Part shown: in pieces, positions 51,663 to 61,604 of the stretch
Layout of the letters: the number at the start of each line of letters is the position of its first letter
Numbering within the stretch: position 1 is the stretch's first letter
Origin: Deltaproteobacteria bacterium HGW-Deltaproteobacteria-15
GTDB lineage: Bacteria > Desulfobacterota > DSM-4660 > Desulfatiglandales > HGW-15
Assembly (NCBI GenBank): GCA_002840535.1
Contig: PHBH01000033.1
Span: 1 to 64,000 of the forward strand
Direction of reading: 5' to 3'
Length of the DNA stretch: 64,000 bases
Translations under genes and position numbers: made by a program
The notes under the pieces: model-generated
What the model saw: only the letters and a program-made list of their open reading frames with translations
What the model was told of the DNA's origin: nothing
Databases searched by the model: none

Positions 51663-53381
51663 ATGAAAATACCTGTCGCAAGGAAGATACGCCGGATACT
51701 CTTTCTCCAGCTCCCCTGTCTGGACAACGAGATCGGAAGGCATACGGAAAATATGGAGTTGGCGGGTTTCTACCTGCTTCACTCACTGGTCCGGACCGGT
51801 GAAGCCGGCGGTCTGGAATTCCGTTTCCTCGAACGCAAGGAAGAGCTTCTGGACGACGGACACATCCTCCATCTGCTGCTCGACTGGCAGCCGGACGTGA
51901 TCTGCTGCACCCTTTACCTCTGGAATATCGAACGGACCCTGCACATCCTCAAGAGGTTCAAAGTTGCCGAGCCGACCGTCAGGATTGTCGCAGGCGGTCC
52001 GGAGGTCTGCATTCATCACCCCTTTCTGTTCAGGAGCCTTGTGCCGGATGTGGTCGTGTCGGGCGAGGGAGAAGGGGTGTTCCCCCACATCCTTCGCGCG
52101 CTTCGCAGGCACGAAACCACTGACCTTGCATGTGTGGCCTGGAAAAAGGATCATCGTTACCGGTGGGGAGAGAGCGTTCTCCCTGCGCTCTCGCTGCAAG
52201 AGTCTCTGCCTCCCCCTCATCATCCAGGCTGGGTCCCGGATGCTGACGGCACTGCTTACGTGGAGGCGGGCCGAGGATGCCCCATGTCGTGCACATACTG
52301 CCGCTACGCCCATCAGAGAAAGGGTATGACCTTTCTTCCCCCGCAGGAGCTGACGAAAAGGATTCGCGTGCTGAGGGACCGGGGCGCACGGGAGATCCGT
52401 TTCGTGGATCCAACTCTCAATGCGCATCCCTTTTTCAGCCGGATTCTGGGGTCACTTGCCGGGCTGAACAAAACCGGACCCATCAGGTTCTTTGCGGAGG
52501 TGCGGGCGGAAACCCTGTTGCCCGAGCAGATAGACATCCTGGCGTCTGCAGGTTTTAAAGAAGTCGAGGTAGGGGTGCAGAGCCGCGATCCGAAGGTCCT
52601 CCGCTTGATTCACAGGCCGGCAAATCACTCCCTCCTGGAGGAGAATCTATCCCGAATGGTCTCCGAAGGAATCGAGGTCACCCTTGACCTGATGTACGGG
52701 CTGCCCGGCCAGAGATTTGAGGATGTGGCCGGTTCCCTTGAATGGGCAAAGGATCTGGCGGTCCGAAATATACAATGTCTTCAGACGCTGCTGCTCCCCG
52801 GCACGGAACTGAGAAAGAATCGAAAACGATGGGGAATGGCCGCGGACTCCCTTCCGCCATACGGTGTTCGCTCCACCGACTCCTTGAGTTGGAATGAGAT
52901 TCGGGATATAGAAGAGCTGATCCATGAAATCTCCCCTGCGGATTGCATGACTTCCCGCTTCACAGGGCATCGTCTCAGTGATCTTTTTGAAGAAAAGGTC
53001 GTCATTCACATAGACCGAAGGAAGGATCCCGCTTTTCTGCCGGGCACATCTTCAAGAAGGGCGATCCTGTTCAGGGGAGATGACCTCTTTGCAGCGAAGT
53101 CGGAAGTGTGTAAGATCATGAGCGAGGCGGTCGCGGCCGAGCCGCACATGTTGTGGCAGTTCGTCCTCAATCCCGAAAGGGAGTTTCCCCTGGATCTTCT
53201 GGAGTCGATGATTGCACAGCTCCACGCATTTCCCTCTCACTGGATCGATCGGTCTGCCTCCGTGGCCGGGTGGAACCGAATCGCTTCAAGGAGAATCCTG
53301 GTCCTGCTAAGACAGGATTTCCGTTACTCAACGTCGTGGATTAAGGCTGTTGAATCGCTTCTGGAGGATCATTTCTATTGA
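51663..53381 (+). CDS. Radical SAM protein with N-terminal cobalamin-type domain
   Basis: The 572-residue protein has an N-terminal Rossmann-like region of the B12-binding type (WQPDVICCTLYLWNIERTL, RIVAGGPEVCIHHPFL, DVVVSGEGEGVFPHIL) and a radical SAM core with GRGCPMSCTYCRYA (CxxxCxxC) and VEVGVQSRDPKVLRLIHR. The usual DxHxxG cobalamin motif is not visible. A C-terminal region of 150 residues matches nothing I recognise. Such proteins include methyltransferases and methylthiolases; the substrate is unknown. The start is the ATG at 51663, before which a REP-like fragment (51611-51650) fills the gap. Confidence 0.8.
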   Translation: MKIPVARKIRRILFLQLPCLDNEIGRHTENMELAGFYLLHSLVRTGEAGGLEFRFLERKEELLDDGHILHLLLDWQPDVICCTLYLWNIERTLHILKRFKVAEPTVRIVAGGPEVCIHHPFLFRSLVPDVVVSGEGEGVFPHILRALRRHETTDLACVAWKKDHRYRWGESVLPALSLQESLPPPHHPGWVPDADGTAYVEAGRGCPMSCTYCRYAHQRKGMTFLPPQELTKRIRVLRDRGAREIRFVDPTLNAHPFFSRILGSLAGLNKTGPIRFFAEVRAETLLPEQIDILASAGFKEVEVGVQSRDPKVLRLIHRPANHSLLEENLSRMVSEGIEVTLDLMYGLPGQRFEDVAGSLEWAKDLAVRNIQCLQTLLLPGTELRKNRKRWGMAADSLPPYGVRSTDSLSWNEIRDIEELIHEISPADCMTSRFTGHRLSDLFEEKVVIHIDRRKDPAFLPGTSSRRAILFRGDDLFAAKSEVCKIMSEAVAAEPHMLWQFVLNPEREFPLDLLESMIAQLHAFPSHWIDRSASVAGWNRIASRRILVLLRQDFRYSTSWIKAVESLLEDHFY

Positions 53382-53515
53382 ACGCGCAGATATTCCTTGA
53401 TTTTTTTGTTTCCACGGTCTAAAAAAGTTTATTCAGGCCGGTTGGCATGGAAAAATCATACATCCTGAATGCACCGGCAATCCGAAAAGTCCTAGTATGA
53501 ACCAGGAGGATAGGA

Positions 53516-53800
53516 ATGACCCTCACAAAGGCAGATCTCATCGAATCCATATACAATCAAGTCGGATTTTCCCGATCAACTTCGGCCCGCATGGTTGAGA
53601 CCGTTCTGGAGATCGTAAAGAACAAACTGGAAGACGGGGAAGACGTGCTCATCTCCGGCTTTGGAAAGTTTTCTCCCAGGAACAAGGAACAGAGAAGAGG
53701 AAGAAATCCAGCCACCGGCGAGAGCCTGACTCTCAAGGAGAGAAGAATCATCACTTTTAAGTGCTCCTCGGTTCTGAAGAAGAAGATCAACAGGGACTAA
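53516..53800 (+). CDS. ihfA: Integration host factor alpha subunit
   Basis: The 94-residue HU/IHF-family protein starts MTLTKADLIESIYNQVGFSRSTSARMVETVLEI, and has the DNA-intercalating arm GFGKFSPRNKEQRRGRNPATGESLTL (Pro in NPATGE). The Lys/Arg-rich arm and TLTKADL opening favour IhfA over HU. It bends DNA, including at sigma-54 promoters, several of which are implied in this window. AGGAGGA lies seven bases upstream of the ATG. Confidence 0.9.
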   Translation: MTLTKADLIESIYNQVGFSRSTSARMVETVLEIVKNKLEDGEDVLISGFGKFSPRNKEQRRGRNPATGESLTLKERRIITFKCSSVLKKKINRD

Positions 53801-53985
53801 ACCATCTAGAAGGGTTCTGCGATTTCTTCCGAATCCGACCAACTCCCTTATAGCATTCATCCAGTCACCTCTGCATCCGGGACTTCCCATTCGTTCCACG
53901 TCATGTGGAATGAACGTCCGGCGGTCTCCCTCGAACCCGGCAGGGGGGATATGCTGAGCAGCCTTGTCACCGACGGGAGTGGCCA

Positions 53986-55677
53986 ATGATCAAAAGCCTT
54001 GAGCAAAAATTGGTCGTTTTTCTGCTGCTTCCTGTTGCAGCGCTCCTTTTTGGCATTGGCTTTTTGGGATTCATCTATGCCAGGGGAATCCTGCTCCGCG
54101 AATGGAGAGAGGGTGCCATCCTGAAGCTGGAAAGGGCTGCTCACCATATTGATATGCGGCTCACCCGCCCCATGCAATGGATCCAGATGTTCCACAACAC
54201 TGCAGAAGGACGCGGTGGAGCCATGGCGCAGGAATGGTTCATAGAGCAACTGGTCAGGATGGAGGGAGTTGCCGATGTCGATCTGCAATGGCTTCAAGAT
54301 CCGCCTGAACCGCCGGAAATGAAGATGGGACCGGGAGGAGGCCGGATGATGAGGTTCCACCGGGCTGCAATTTCACGGGTCACTCCCCCGCGGGTGGACG
54401 CCATGACCGGACGGAAGACCGTGGATCTCATTTCTGAACTCAAGAACGAATCAGACGAGGTAATCGGAAGGCTGCGGGTGTCTCTTGGGTTCGATTACCT
54501 GATGCAGGACATTCTGGAGCTGGGATGGTCGCAGGGAGATCAGGCTTGCCTGGTGGATGAGTCCGGCAATTACCTGGCGCACACGTTCGATGTGGAACAC
54601 CGCACCCGTTTGGCAGAGACCGGGGACGAAGTCGAAACATCCATCCTCCAGGCGATGAAGGAAAAACCAAACGGCACGGTTATGGGGCCGGGACTTCCTC
54701 CACGGATGGTGGGTGGTTTTTACAGAATAAGCCAGGCGCCCTGGACAATGGTCATGTTTGCGCCGGGGGAGAAAATTCTTGAGCCGATGATCAGATTCAG
54801 GCTCTACTACTTTGTGGCCGGTGTGTTCTGCATCCTGCTCATCCTCGTGCTGATCCTTCACATGGGAAGAAGGATCGTTCAACCCGTCCGCGCGCTATCC
54901 GCTGCGGCGGAAAAGATTGCAGAAGGGAAATATGGGGAGCCCCTGCAGCCCAGGACCTCCGACGAGATGGGCCAACTGACGCGGAGCTTCAACAAAATGG
55001 TGGAAGGGCTGAGGGAAAGGGATTTCATCAGCAATACCTTCGGGCGATATGTGGACCAGGAGGTTGCCAAAGAGATACTGGAAAATCCCGAAGTCGGGAA
55101 GCTTGGCGGGGAAAAGAGGACAGTTTCCATCCTCATGTCCGATATCCGCGGGTTTACCCCTCTGGCCGAGTCCTTGAAGCCGGAAGGCACGATCAAGGTT
55201 CTAAACCTCTATTTCGCCCACATGGTGGAATCCGTTCACAGGCACAAGGGAATCATCGTGGATTTCTTCGGCGATGGAATCCTGGTATTCTTCGATCCCC
55301 TTGGCGGCCCCCTTCTCCCCTCTCTCCGGACAGCGGTGAAATGTGCTATGGACATGCAATCTGCGATGAAAGAGTTCAACAAGGAAATGAGGACCGAAGG
55401 TCTTCCGGAATTCCAGATGGGCATAGGAGTGAATGCGGGTGAAGTGGTAGTCGGCAACATCGGCACGGAATACCGCGCAAAGTATGGAATCGTCGGCTCG
55501 GCCGTGAATATCGTCCAGCGCATCCAGTCCCTGGCGGCCGGCGGGGAAGTAGTGATATCCGAAAGCGTGCTCTCCCCTCTTTCGGATGAAATCCGGGTCG
55601 GGAAATCTTTCGCCTCACAATTGCGCGGGGTCCATGAGGAGATGAAATTGTTTCTTGTGGAAGGAATCGAGTCTTAG
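53986..55677 (+). CDS. Membrane class III adenylate/guanylate cyclase with sensor and HAMP
   Basis: The 563-residue protein has a membrane helix at 9-32, a periplasmic sensor of about 240 residues including a Met/Gly-rich stretch (PPEMKMGPGGGRMMRF), a second helix (about 270-293), a HAMP domain (RRIVQPVRALSAAAEKIAEG) and a C-terminal cyclase domain: ILMSDIRGFTPL and FFGDGILVFF supply the metal Asp residues, and GVNAGEVVVGNIGTEYRAKYGIVGSAVNIVQRIQ the purine and transition-state residues. It makes cyclic AMP (or GMP) in response to a periplasmic signal. Confidence 0.9.
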   Translation: MIKSLEQKLVVFLLLPVAALLFGIGFLGFIYARGILLREWREGAILKLERAAHHIDMRLTRPMQWIQMFHNTAEGRGGAMAQEWFIEQLVRMEGVADVDLQWLQDPPEPPEMKMGPGGGRMMRFHRAAISRVTPPRVDAMTGRKTVDLISELKNESDEVIGRLRVSLGFDYLMQDILELGWSQGDQACLVDESGNYLAHTFDVEHRTRLAETGDEVETSILQAMKEKPNGTVMGPGLPPRMVGGFYRISQAPWTMVMFAPGEKILEPMIRFRLYYFVAGVFCILLILVLILHMGRRIVQPVRALSAAAEKIAEGKYGEPLQPRTSDEMGQLTRSFNKMVEGLRERDFISNTFGRYVDQEVAKEILENPEVGKLGGEKRTVSILMSDIRGFTPLAESLKPEGTIKVLNLYFAHMVESVHRHKGIIVDFFGDGILVFFDPLGGPLLPSLRTAVKCAMDMQSAMKEFNKEMRTEGLPEFQMGIGVNAGEVVVGNIGTEYRAKYGIVGSAVNIVQRIQSLAAGGEVVISESVLSPLSDEIRVGKSFASQLRGVHEEMKLFLVEGIES

Positions 55678-55808
55678 GGTTGGTCTGGTTGCGATCTTTT
55701 CGTCCACGAGGGAATCGCGAGCAGGAACTCGCTTCTACAGGCTGCTTCGCAGAGCACAGAACGAACGCTCTCCTCCACATTTTCCTTCTTACAAATTGAG
55801 AATCAACA

Positions 55809-55969
55809 TTGACAATCTCGCAAAAAGTCGTGATTCCGGCGCAGGCCGGAATCCAGATATTCTGCAAGGGCTCGAAAATACAGGATCCCGGCTGGAGTTT
55901 ATCCCGCACTTGATGCGGGGCCGGGATGACGAAAAAAGGCTATTTTCGACTTCTTACGAGACCATCAAC
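55809..55969. mobile_element. MITE-like element with AGAAGTCG/CGACTT ends, copy 2
   Basis: It begins TTGACAATCTCGCAAAAAGT and ends CGACTTCTTACGAGACCATC, imperfect terminal inverted repeats of about 22 bases. It has TTCCGGCGCAGGCCGGAA and a longer CCCGGC..GCCGGG hairpin. It is a reverse-oriented, slightly longer relative of 22478-22612, with an added segment near CCCGCACTTGATGCGGGG. Confidence 0.7.
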
Positions 55970-55983
55970 ATTGGACCTTCAGT

Positions 55984-56022
55984 TAACCAAACAAACCAGA
56001 TAAACCAGATAAACTAAATAAC
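55984..56022. repeat. AACCAGATAA word repeat
   Basis: Variants of AACCAAACAAACCAGATAA repeat across 39 bases up to the end of the rlpA gene on the opposite strand. Confidence 0.6.
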
Positions 56023-56027
56023 CGCTT

Positions 56028-56699
56028 TTACCCCAAAACCCGCATCACGAGCGGACCCACCCCTTTTTCCAGGAGGGACAACTTTTGGGCAAGGCCGTAG
56101 GACAGATCCACATCCCTCCCCTCCACGTAAGGCCCCCGGTCCGTTACCACCGCCTTTACGCGCTGCCTGGTGACGGGATTCTCCAGTTCCACCCTGGTCC
56201 CCAGCGGGAGGTCCTTATGGGCAATCGTGGCCCCATGCATGTTGTATTTTTCTCCGTTGGCCATCGGCTTTCCATGATGCTCACGGCCGTACCAGCTCGC
56301 GATCACATCCGTACGCTCCGGATAAGAGGGTAGTCGAATGCGGATCTTCTGGCCCGGCTGAATCCTGCGCGGGTCTTTAATGGAGTTGTCCTTGATGATA
56401 TCCTCGACATTGACGTGGTACCGTTTGACCGCCAGGTTCCACAAGGTATCGTTTTTCTGGATGGTATACTCTACCCAGCGCTCACTGGCGCGGCTGCCCT
56501 CCCCTTTTCCTCTCTCCACGTTGAGCATGGATTCGAAGTTCTTCGCCTGACCGGTCTCTTTCGTCTGCCCGGTCCCTTCGGAAGCCGCCGGTGATGCGAT
56601 CTGAAGTTTTTCCTGGCGCGGCCGATCGATTTTCATTCGAACACTTGGGACCGGCATGGAAATGGACAAAAGCGGGTTTCTTTGGATGCGAAAACCCAT
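56028..56699 (-). CDS. rlpA: RlpA-like protein with LysM domain
   Basis: The 223-residue protein has a linker-like N-terminal third, a LysM domain (EYTIQKNDTLWNLAVKRYHVNVEDIIKDN to IQPGQKIRIRL) that binds peptidoglycan, and a double-psi beta-barrel (ASWYGREHHGKPMANGEKYN, AHKDLPLGTRVELEN, VVTDRGPYVEGRDVDLSYGLAQKL) of the RlpA lytic transglycosylase type, with the catalytic DRGP Asp. No lipobox or strong signal peptide is seen at MGFRIQRNPLLSIS, although a short hydrophobic patch exists; either export is by another route or the true start is upstream. Confidence 0.85.
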   Translation of the reverse strand: MGFRIQRNPLLSISMPVPSVRMKIDRPRQEKLQIASPAASEGTGQTKETGQAKNFESMLNVERGKGEGSRASERWVEYTIQKNDTLWNLAVKRYHVNVEDIIKDNSIKDPRRIQPGQKIRIRLPSYPERTDVIASWYGREHHGKPMANGEKYNMHGATIAHKDLPLGTRVELENPVTRQRVKAVVTDRGPYVEGRDVDLSYGLAQKLSLLEKGVGPLVMRVLG

Positions 56700-56904
56700 C
56701 CCTTCGCCTCCTGGTCTGGTAGTAGGTGACTTGCTCTTTCTTTACTTAGCAACTCCTGTGCCAGGCGCCCACCTGAAGTAAAAGGCACCTCCGCTCAGGC
56801 TGCTCCGGTTGAAGGTTATCGGATCGCCCAAAGGTGGCGCCAAAAACATGACACCGTTTGATTGCCGCCTGTTCGCGATTCCGTTGATCTTCCCGAAAGG
56901 GATC

Positions 56905-56933
56905 TTGACACCGGCACTGCTCTTTCCTATGGT
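56905..56933 (+). promoter_or_regulatory. Sigma-70-type promoter of gap
   Basis: TTGACA (56905-56910) and TATGGT (56928-56933) are separated by 17 bases. The predicted start near 56940 leaves a leader of about 32 bases with AGGAGGG before the ATG at 56973. Confidence 0.65.
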
Positions 56934-56951
56934 TAATTGAGTAAGCCTTAA

Positions 56952-58037
<1,086 letters not shown>

Positions 58038-58065
58038 ACAGTCAACCCATGCCGGTGACTCGTCC

Positions 58066-58094
58066 GGGGTCCACATCCGTGGACCCCGATTTTT
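58066..58094 (+). terminator. Intrinsic terminator after gap
   Basis: GGGGTCCAC and GTGGACCCC form a nine-bp perfect stem with an ATCC loop, followed by GATTTTTTC. It lies 28 bases after the gap stop and ends at the birA stop on the opposite strand. Confidence 0.85.
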
Positions 58095-59078
58095 TCAGGA
58101 GGGTTTCTGCAGCCGCACGTCTCCGGAAAACACCCTGATCCTTCCCGCTCTTGGATCCTGCACGATCAAAGCCCCGTCTTCATCCAGACCCTGTACGAGA
58201 CCGCCGGACGTGCGACCCGCACTCTCGACGACGACATGTCTCCCCATGATCCCCGCAAGATCCTTCCATCTTGTCAGGAGACGTCCGGTGACCCCCCTTT
58301 TGTAAACCCTGCAGTACTTCTCGAAAAGAGTGAGATATCGGGTCAGAACCATGTTTCTGAAAACCCTTTTTCCCGTTTCCAGGAAAAAAGACGTGGCCGA
58401 TCTCTGCAGTTTTTCAGGGAACTTTGGCGTGTTCACATTGATTCCCACGCCGATGATCATGTAATCCACGGCATCCATTTCCGCTCCCACCTCGGTCAGT
58501 ATGCCTGCGATCTTCTTTCCCCGGACCAGGATGTCGTTGGGCCATTTGAGGCTCACGCCGGAAAGCCCGAGGGAAACAAGACTCTCTGCAACGGCGAGAG
58601 ATGCAAAGATCGGGATTCTGCCGGCCTGGCTGAGCAGAAGGTCGGGCCGCAGAATGATCGATGCATAAAGGCCGTCCCGAACAGGGGAATACCACGTTCT
58701 TCCTTTCCGCCCCCTCCCGCTTGTCTGGGTATCGGCAATAACAAGGGTTCCCTCGGGTGCGCCTGCCAGCGCCATGGATTTTGCGGAGGTGTTGGTGGAT
58801 TCGATCCGGCTGAAAACGACAACCTCCCGCTTCCCGAAAACCTGTGTCCGAAGCGTGCTCGTGATGATCTCGGCATTCAGCCGGTCCGGGGGTTCTCTGA
58901 GCAGGTATCCCTTTCGCGGCGAAGATTCGATCGCACAACCCTCTTCCCGAAGCCGGCGCACATGCTTCCACACGGCCGATCTCGTGATCGCGACCCTCCC
59001 GGCAAGGTCATCCCCGGAAACCCAGGTCCCTTCGGCCGCGCTCAAAAATTCCAGCAGTCGCTCTCTCGTATCCATCAT
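58095..59078 (-). CDS. birA: Bifunctional biotin operon repressor / biotin--protein ligase BirA
   Basis: The protein of about 327 residues has an N-terminal winged helix (LLEFLSAAEGTWVSGDDLAGRVAITRSAVWKHVRRLREEGC) and a ligase domain with the biotinyl-AMP loop TSGRGRKGRTWYSP, LKWPNDILVRGKKIAGIL and GVGINVNT, ending in an SH3-like barrel. It attaches biotin to carboxylases or decarboxylases and can repress biotin genes. The ATGATGG start overlaps the TRAP permease stop (ATGA), so birA is the last gene of the TAXI-TRAP operon, an unusual position. Confidence 0.92.
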   Translation of the reverse strand: MMDTRERLLEFLSAAEGTWVSGDDLAGRVAITRSAVWKHVRRLREEGCAIESSPRKGYLLREPPDRLNAEIITSTLRTQVFGKREVVVFSRIESTNTSAKSMALAGAPEGTLVIADTQTSGRGRKGRTWYSPVRDGLYASIILRPDLLLSQAGRIPIFASLAVAESLVSLGLSGVSLKWPNDILVRGKKIAGILTEVGAEMDAVDYMIIGVGINVNTPKFPEKLQRSATSFFLETGKRVFRNMVLTRYLTLFEKYCRVYKRGVTGRLLTRWKDLAGIMGRHVVVESAGRTSGGLVQGLDEDGALIVQDPRAGRIRVFSGDVRLQKPS

Positions 59079-60973
59079 TTGCTCTGTGACACAGCTGCCG
59101 ACATCCTTTTCCTGCCCCGCTGATAGAGAAAGACGGAGACCAGAACAACGGCGCCGAATATGTCCGAGTACAAGCCCGGCTTGATCAGCCCAAGTCCGGC
59201 GGCAAGCAGCAGGATGCGGGCTGACCATCCCAGCCGGTCGGCAAGGTACCCCATGAGCCCTGAACCCAATGCGATGCAGCCCACACACGCGGTGAAGACG
59301 GCAAGCAGAATGTCGGCCCAATGTCCTTTCAAAATCAATTCCGGGCTGTAGACAAAGAAGAAAGGGGCCAGATAGGCAATCGCCGCCAGCCGGGTCGCCT
59401 CCCAGCCCGTTGCCAGGGGTTTGCTTTCCGCAATTGCCGATGCGGCATAGGCAGCCATGGCCTCGGGCGGGGTGACTACGGAAAGGCACGCATAATAGAA
59501 GACGAACAGGTGGGCGGCAAGCGGGTCTATGCCAAGATTGATAAGCACCGGCCCGCCCATAATGACGGTCAGGATGTAGGCGGCAGACGTTGTCAGTCCC
59601 AGGCCAAGAATCATGGACGCGATCATGACAAAGACCAGAGAAAGCGCCAGATTTCCGCCCGCAGCCTCTATGACGAGGGTGGAGAACTGGAGCCCCAACC
59701 CTGTTTGTGTGATGGTGCCGATCACGATACCGGCGCACGCGCATGCCAGCGCCACCTCCAGGCTTGCATGAGCGCCGCGCATCAACGCCGCCAACACCTT
59801 ACGCCAACCCATCCGCGTTTTCTTCCTGAACCAACTCACCACGAAAACAGCCCCCACCGCCCACAAGCCTGACTTCATGGCCGAATATCCCATGGTCAGG
59901 ATCGCGATCAGAAAGAACGCCGGCAGGAGCAGGTGCCCCCCTTCCTTCATCACCTTTCCGAAATTAGGCAGCTCCTCGCGAGTCATGCCCCTCAGATTCG
60001 ATCGGAGGGCTTCCAGATGCACCATGTAGAGGAGCGCAAAGTAGTAAAGGCACGCGGGAAGAATGGCGGCCTTGCAAACCTGGAAATAGGGAACGCCGAG
60101 CATGTCGGCCATGATGAAGGCCCCGGCGCCCATGACCGGAGGCATGATCTGCCCGCCTGTGGAGGACACCGCCTCCACCGCGCCGGCGAACTGCGGCCGG
60201 TAGCCGATTTTTTTCATGAGGGGGATGGTGAAAGAGCCGGTGCTGACCACATTTGCCACTGCCGAGCCGCTGATGGTGCCGAAAAAGGCGCTGCTGATCA
60301 CCGCGACTTTGGCCGGCCCTCCCCGGAAATGCCCGGCAATGGCATTGGCGAAGTTCATGAAGAACTCCCCTGTGCCGGACACGACCAGAAACCCCCCGAA
60401 CATGATGAAGACGAAGATGAAACTTGCGCTCACCCCCAGGGGAATGCCGAACAGCCCCTCTGTTGTCAGGTACTGATAGCTCAGGAACTGCTCTGCATCC
60501 AGGGGCGCATGGCCCCAGGCCCCCGGGATAAGGTGTCCTGCGAAGTTGTATAGGACTGCAACGGCGGTAATAATGACGAGAGGCATGCCCATCAACCTTC
60601 TTGTGCATTCCAGGACAAGAAGGACAGCTGCCGCTCCAAGCCAGAGATCGGCAGTCGTAGCTTCTCCTCCCCGCATCGCCAGGGTCTTGTAGGTGGATGC
60701 CAGGTGCAGCATCACCCAGATGCACAGCCCGCAAAGGAGCCAGTCCAGCGCCCTCCAGTGCAGGGGATAGGCCGTGCCCTTGTACTTTACCGAAACGGGG
60801 CGGGTCAGGAGCGTGAGGAGGCATGCAAACATCAAATGCACCGGCCTCTGGACCATGGCCGAGAAGACGCCGAACTGGGCTGTGTAGAGATGGAATGCGG
60901 CCATGGAGAGGGCAGCTATGCCTACAACCTGCTCCGTCAGAAAGCTTGAGCGGGAAACCTGCTTCTGTGTCAT
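59075..60973 (-). CDS. Fused TRAP transporter permease of the TAXI type (DctMQ-like)
   Basis: The 632-residue protein has about 15-17 membrane helices. The N-terminal part (VVGIAALSMAAFHLYTAQFG to RLMGMPLVIITAVAVLYNFAGHLIP) corresponds to the small subunit, and the larger remainder to DctM, with GTISGSAVANVVSTGSFTIPLMKKIGY, MPPVMGAGAFIMADMLGVPY and VVTPPEAMAAYAASAIAESKP, typical of TAXI-TRAP fused permeases. It overlaps the DUF1850 gene (ATGA) and birA (ATGA). It works with the TAXI binding protein encoded just upstream. Confidence 0.92.
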   Translation of the reverse strand: MTQKQVSRSSFLTEQVVGIAALSMAAFHLYTAQFGVFSAMVQRPVHLMFACLLTLLTRPVSVKYKGTAYPLHWRALDWLLCGLCIWVMLHLASTYKTLAMRGGEATTADLWLGAAAVLLVLECTRRLMGMPLVIITAVAVLYNFAGHLIPGAWGHAPLDAEQFLSYQYLTTEGLFGIPLGVSASFIFVFIMFGGFLVVSGTGEFFMNFANAIAGHFRGGPAKVAVISSAFFGTISGSAVANVVSTGSFTIPLMKKIGYRPQFAGAVEAVSSTGGQIMPPVMGAGAFIMADMLGVPYFQVCKAAILPACLYYFALLYMVHLEALRSNLRGMTREELPNFGKVMKEGGHLLLPAFFLIAILTMGYSAMKSGLWAVGAVFVVSWFRKKTRMGWRKVLAALMRGAHASLEVALACACAGIVIGTITQTGLGLQFSTLVIEAAGGNLALSLVFVMIASMILGLGLTTSAAYILTVIMGGPVLINLGIDPLAAHLFVFYYACLSVVTPPEAMAAYAASAIAESKPLATGWEATRLAAIAYLAPFFFVYSPELILKGHWADILLAVFTACVGCIALGSGLMGYLADRLGWSARILLLAAGLGLIKPGLYSDIFGAVVLVSVFLYQRGRKRMSAAVSQSK

Positions 60974-61578
60974 GTGAACTCCTGAGCTGTTGGACCAGCC
61001 CGACGCATGGCCGCGTGCTGATCGGAAAGAAGCTCCCTCTTGAGTGAAGGGAAGTATCGGGCGGCATTCTCAAGGAGAGACTGCCAGCGAGGTCCGGTAA
61101 CAGGCCTGATGCCGATGATCTCCCCCGCCTCGGCATAGTTCAGCAAAGGAATCCTCCGGCTGCCGATGATGAGCGTATGATTGGCGAGATCAGGAGACCC
61201 CAGCCGGAAGCGGATCTCGGAGATCTGCCTATCGATGCCGCAGAGTTCCGCAGTACCGTCAGGCTTGGTCCGATAAACGCCTTCTTCAAAACCCTGTCCG
61301 TTCAGACATGACTTGAAGCTCATGCGCGTCAGGACGATCCTGCCTCCTTTCTCCACTCTGTAATGCTCCTGAAAAAAGGCCCTGTCGTAAGAGTGTAGAA
61401 ACCACAAGGAGAATTCGGTCCCGCTTCGGGCTTGAACCTTGAACAATGGAGCGGTCGTTTCCCACCTGTACACCACTAAATGCTGCTCGGAAGTCAGGAG
61501 CACCAGGACGACCGCAATGATCGTCCCGGTGCACCCCAATCCGGCCCATCTCAGCTTTTTCCTCTTGCCCGGCCTCAT
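60970..61578 (-). CDS. DUF1850 protein of a TAXI-TRAP system
   Basis: The protein of about 202 residues has an N-terminal membrane helix (LGCTGTIIAVVLVLLTS) after a basic start, and the DUF1850 core FSLWFLHSYDRAFFQEHYRVEKGGRIVLTRMSF. DUF1850 proteins recur between the binding protein and the permease of TAXI-TRAP operons, and their role is unknown. The start chosen is the ATG at 61578; a longer frame reads back through a hairpin-forming spacer. The stop overlaps the permease start. Confidence 0.8.
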   Translation of the reverse strand: MRPGKRKKLRWAGLGCTGTIIAVVLVLLTSEQHLVVYRWETTAPLFKVQARSGTEFSLWFLHSYDRAFFQEHYRVEKGGRIVLTRMSFKSCLNGQGFEEGVYRTKPDGTAELCGIDRQISEIRFRLGSPDLANHTLIIGSRRIPLLNYAEAGEIIGIRPVTGPRWQSLLENAARYFPSLKRELLSDQHAAMRRAGPTAQEFT

Positions 61579-61604
61579 TGGAGCTCTCTTTCCGTGAGGA
61601 CTGG

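Larger units (their letters stand above)
55678..56027. other. 350-base intergenic region between the cyclase and RlpA genes
   Basis: It is almost entirely repeat: a degenerate REP unit (55683-55750), a MITE-like copy (55809-55969), and a word repeat (55984-56022). No gene or promoter is convincing. Confidence 0.6.
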
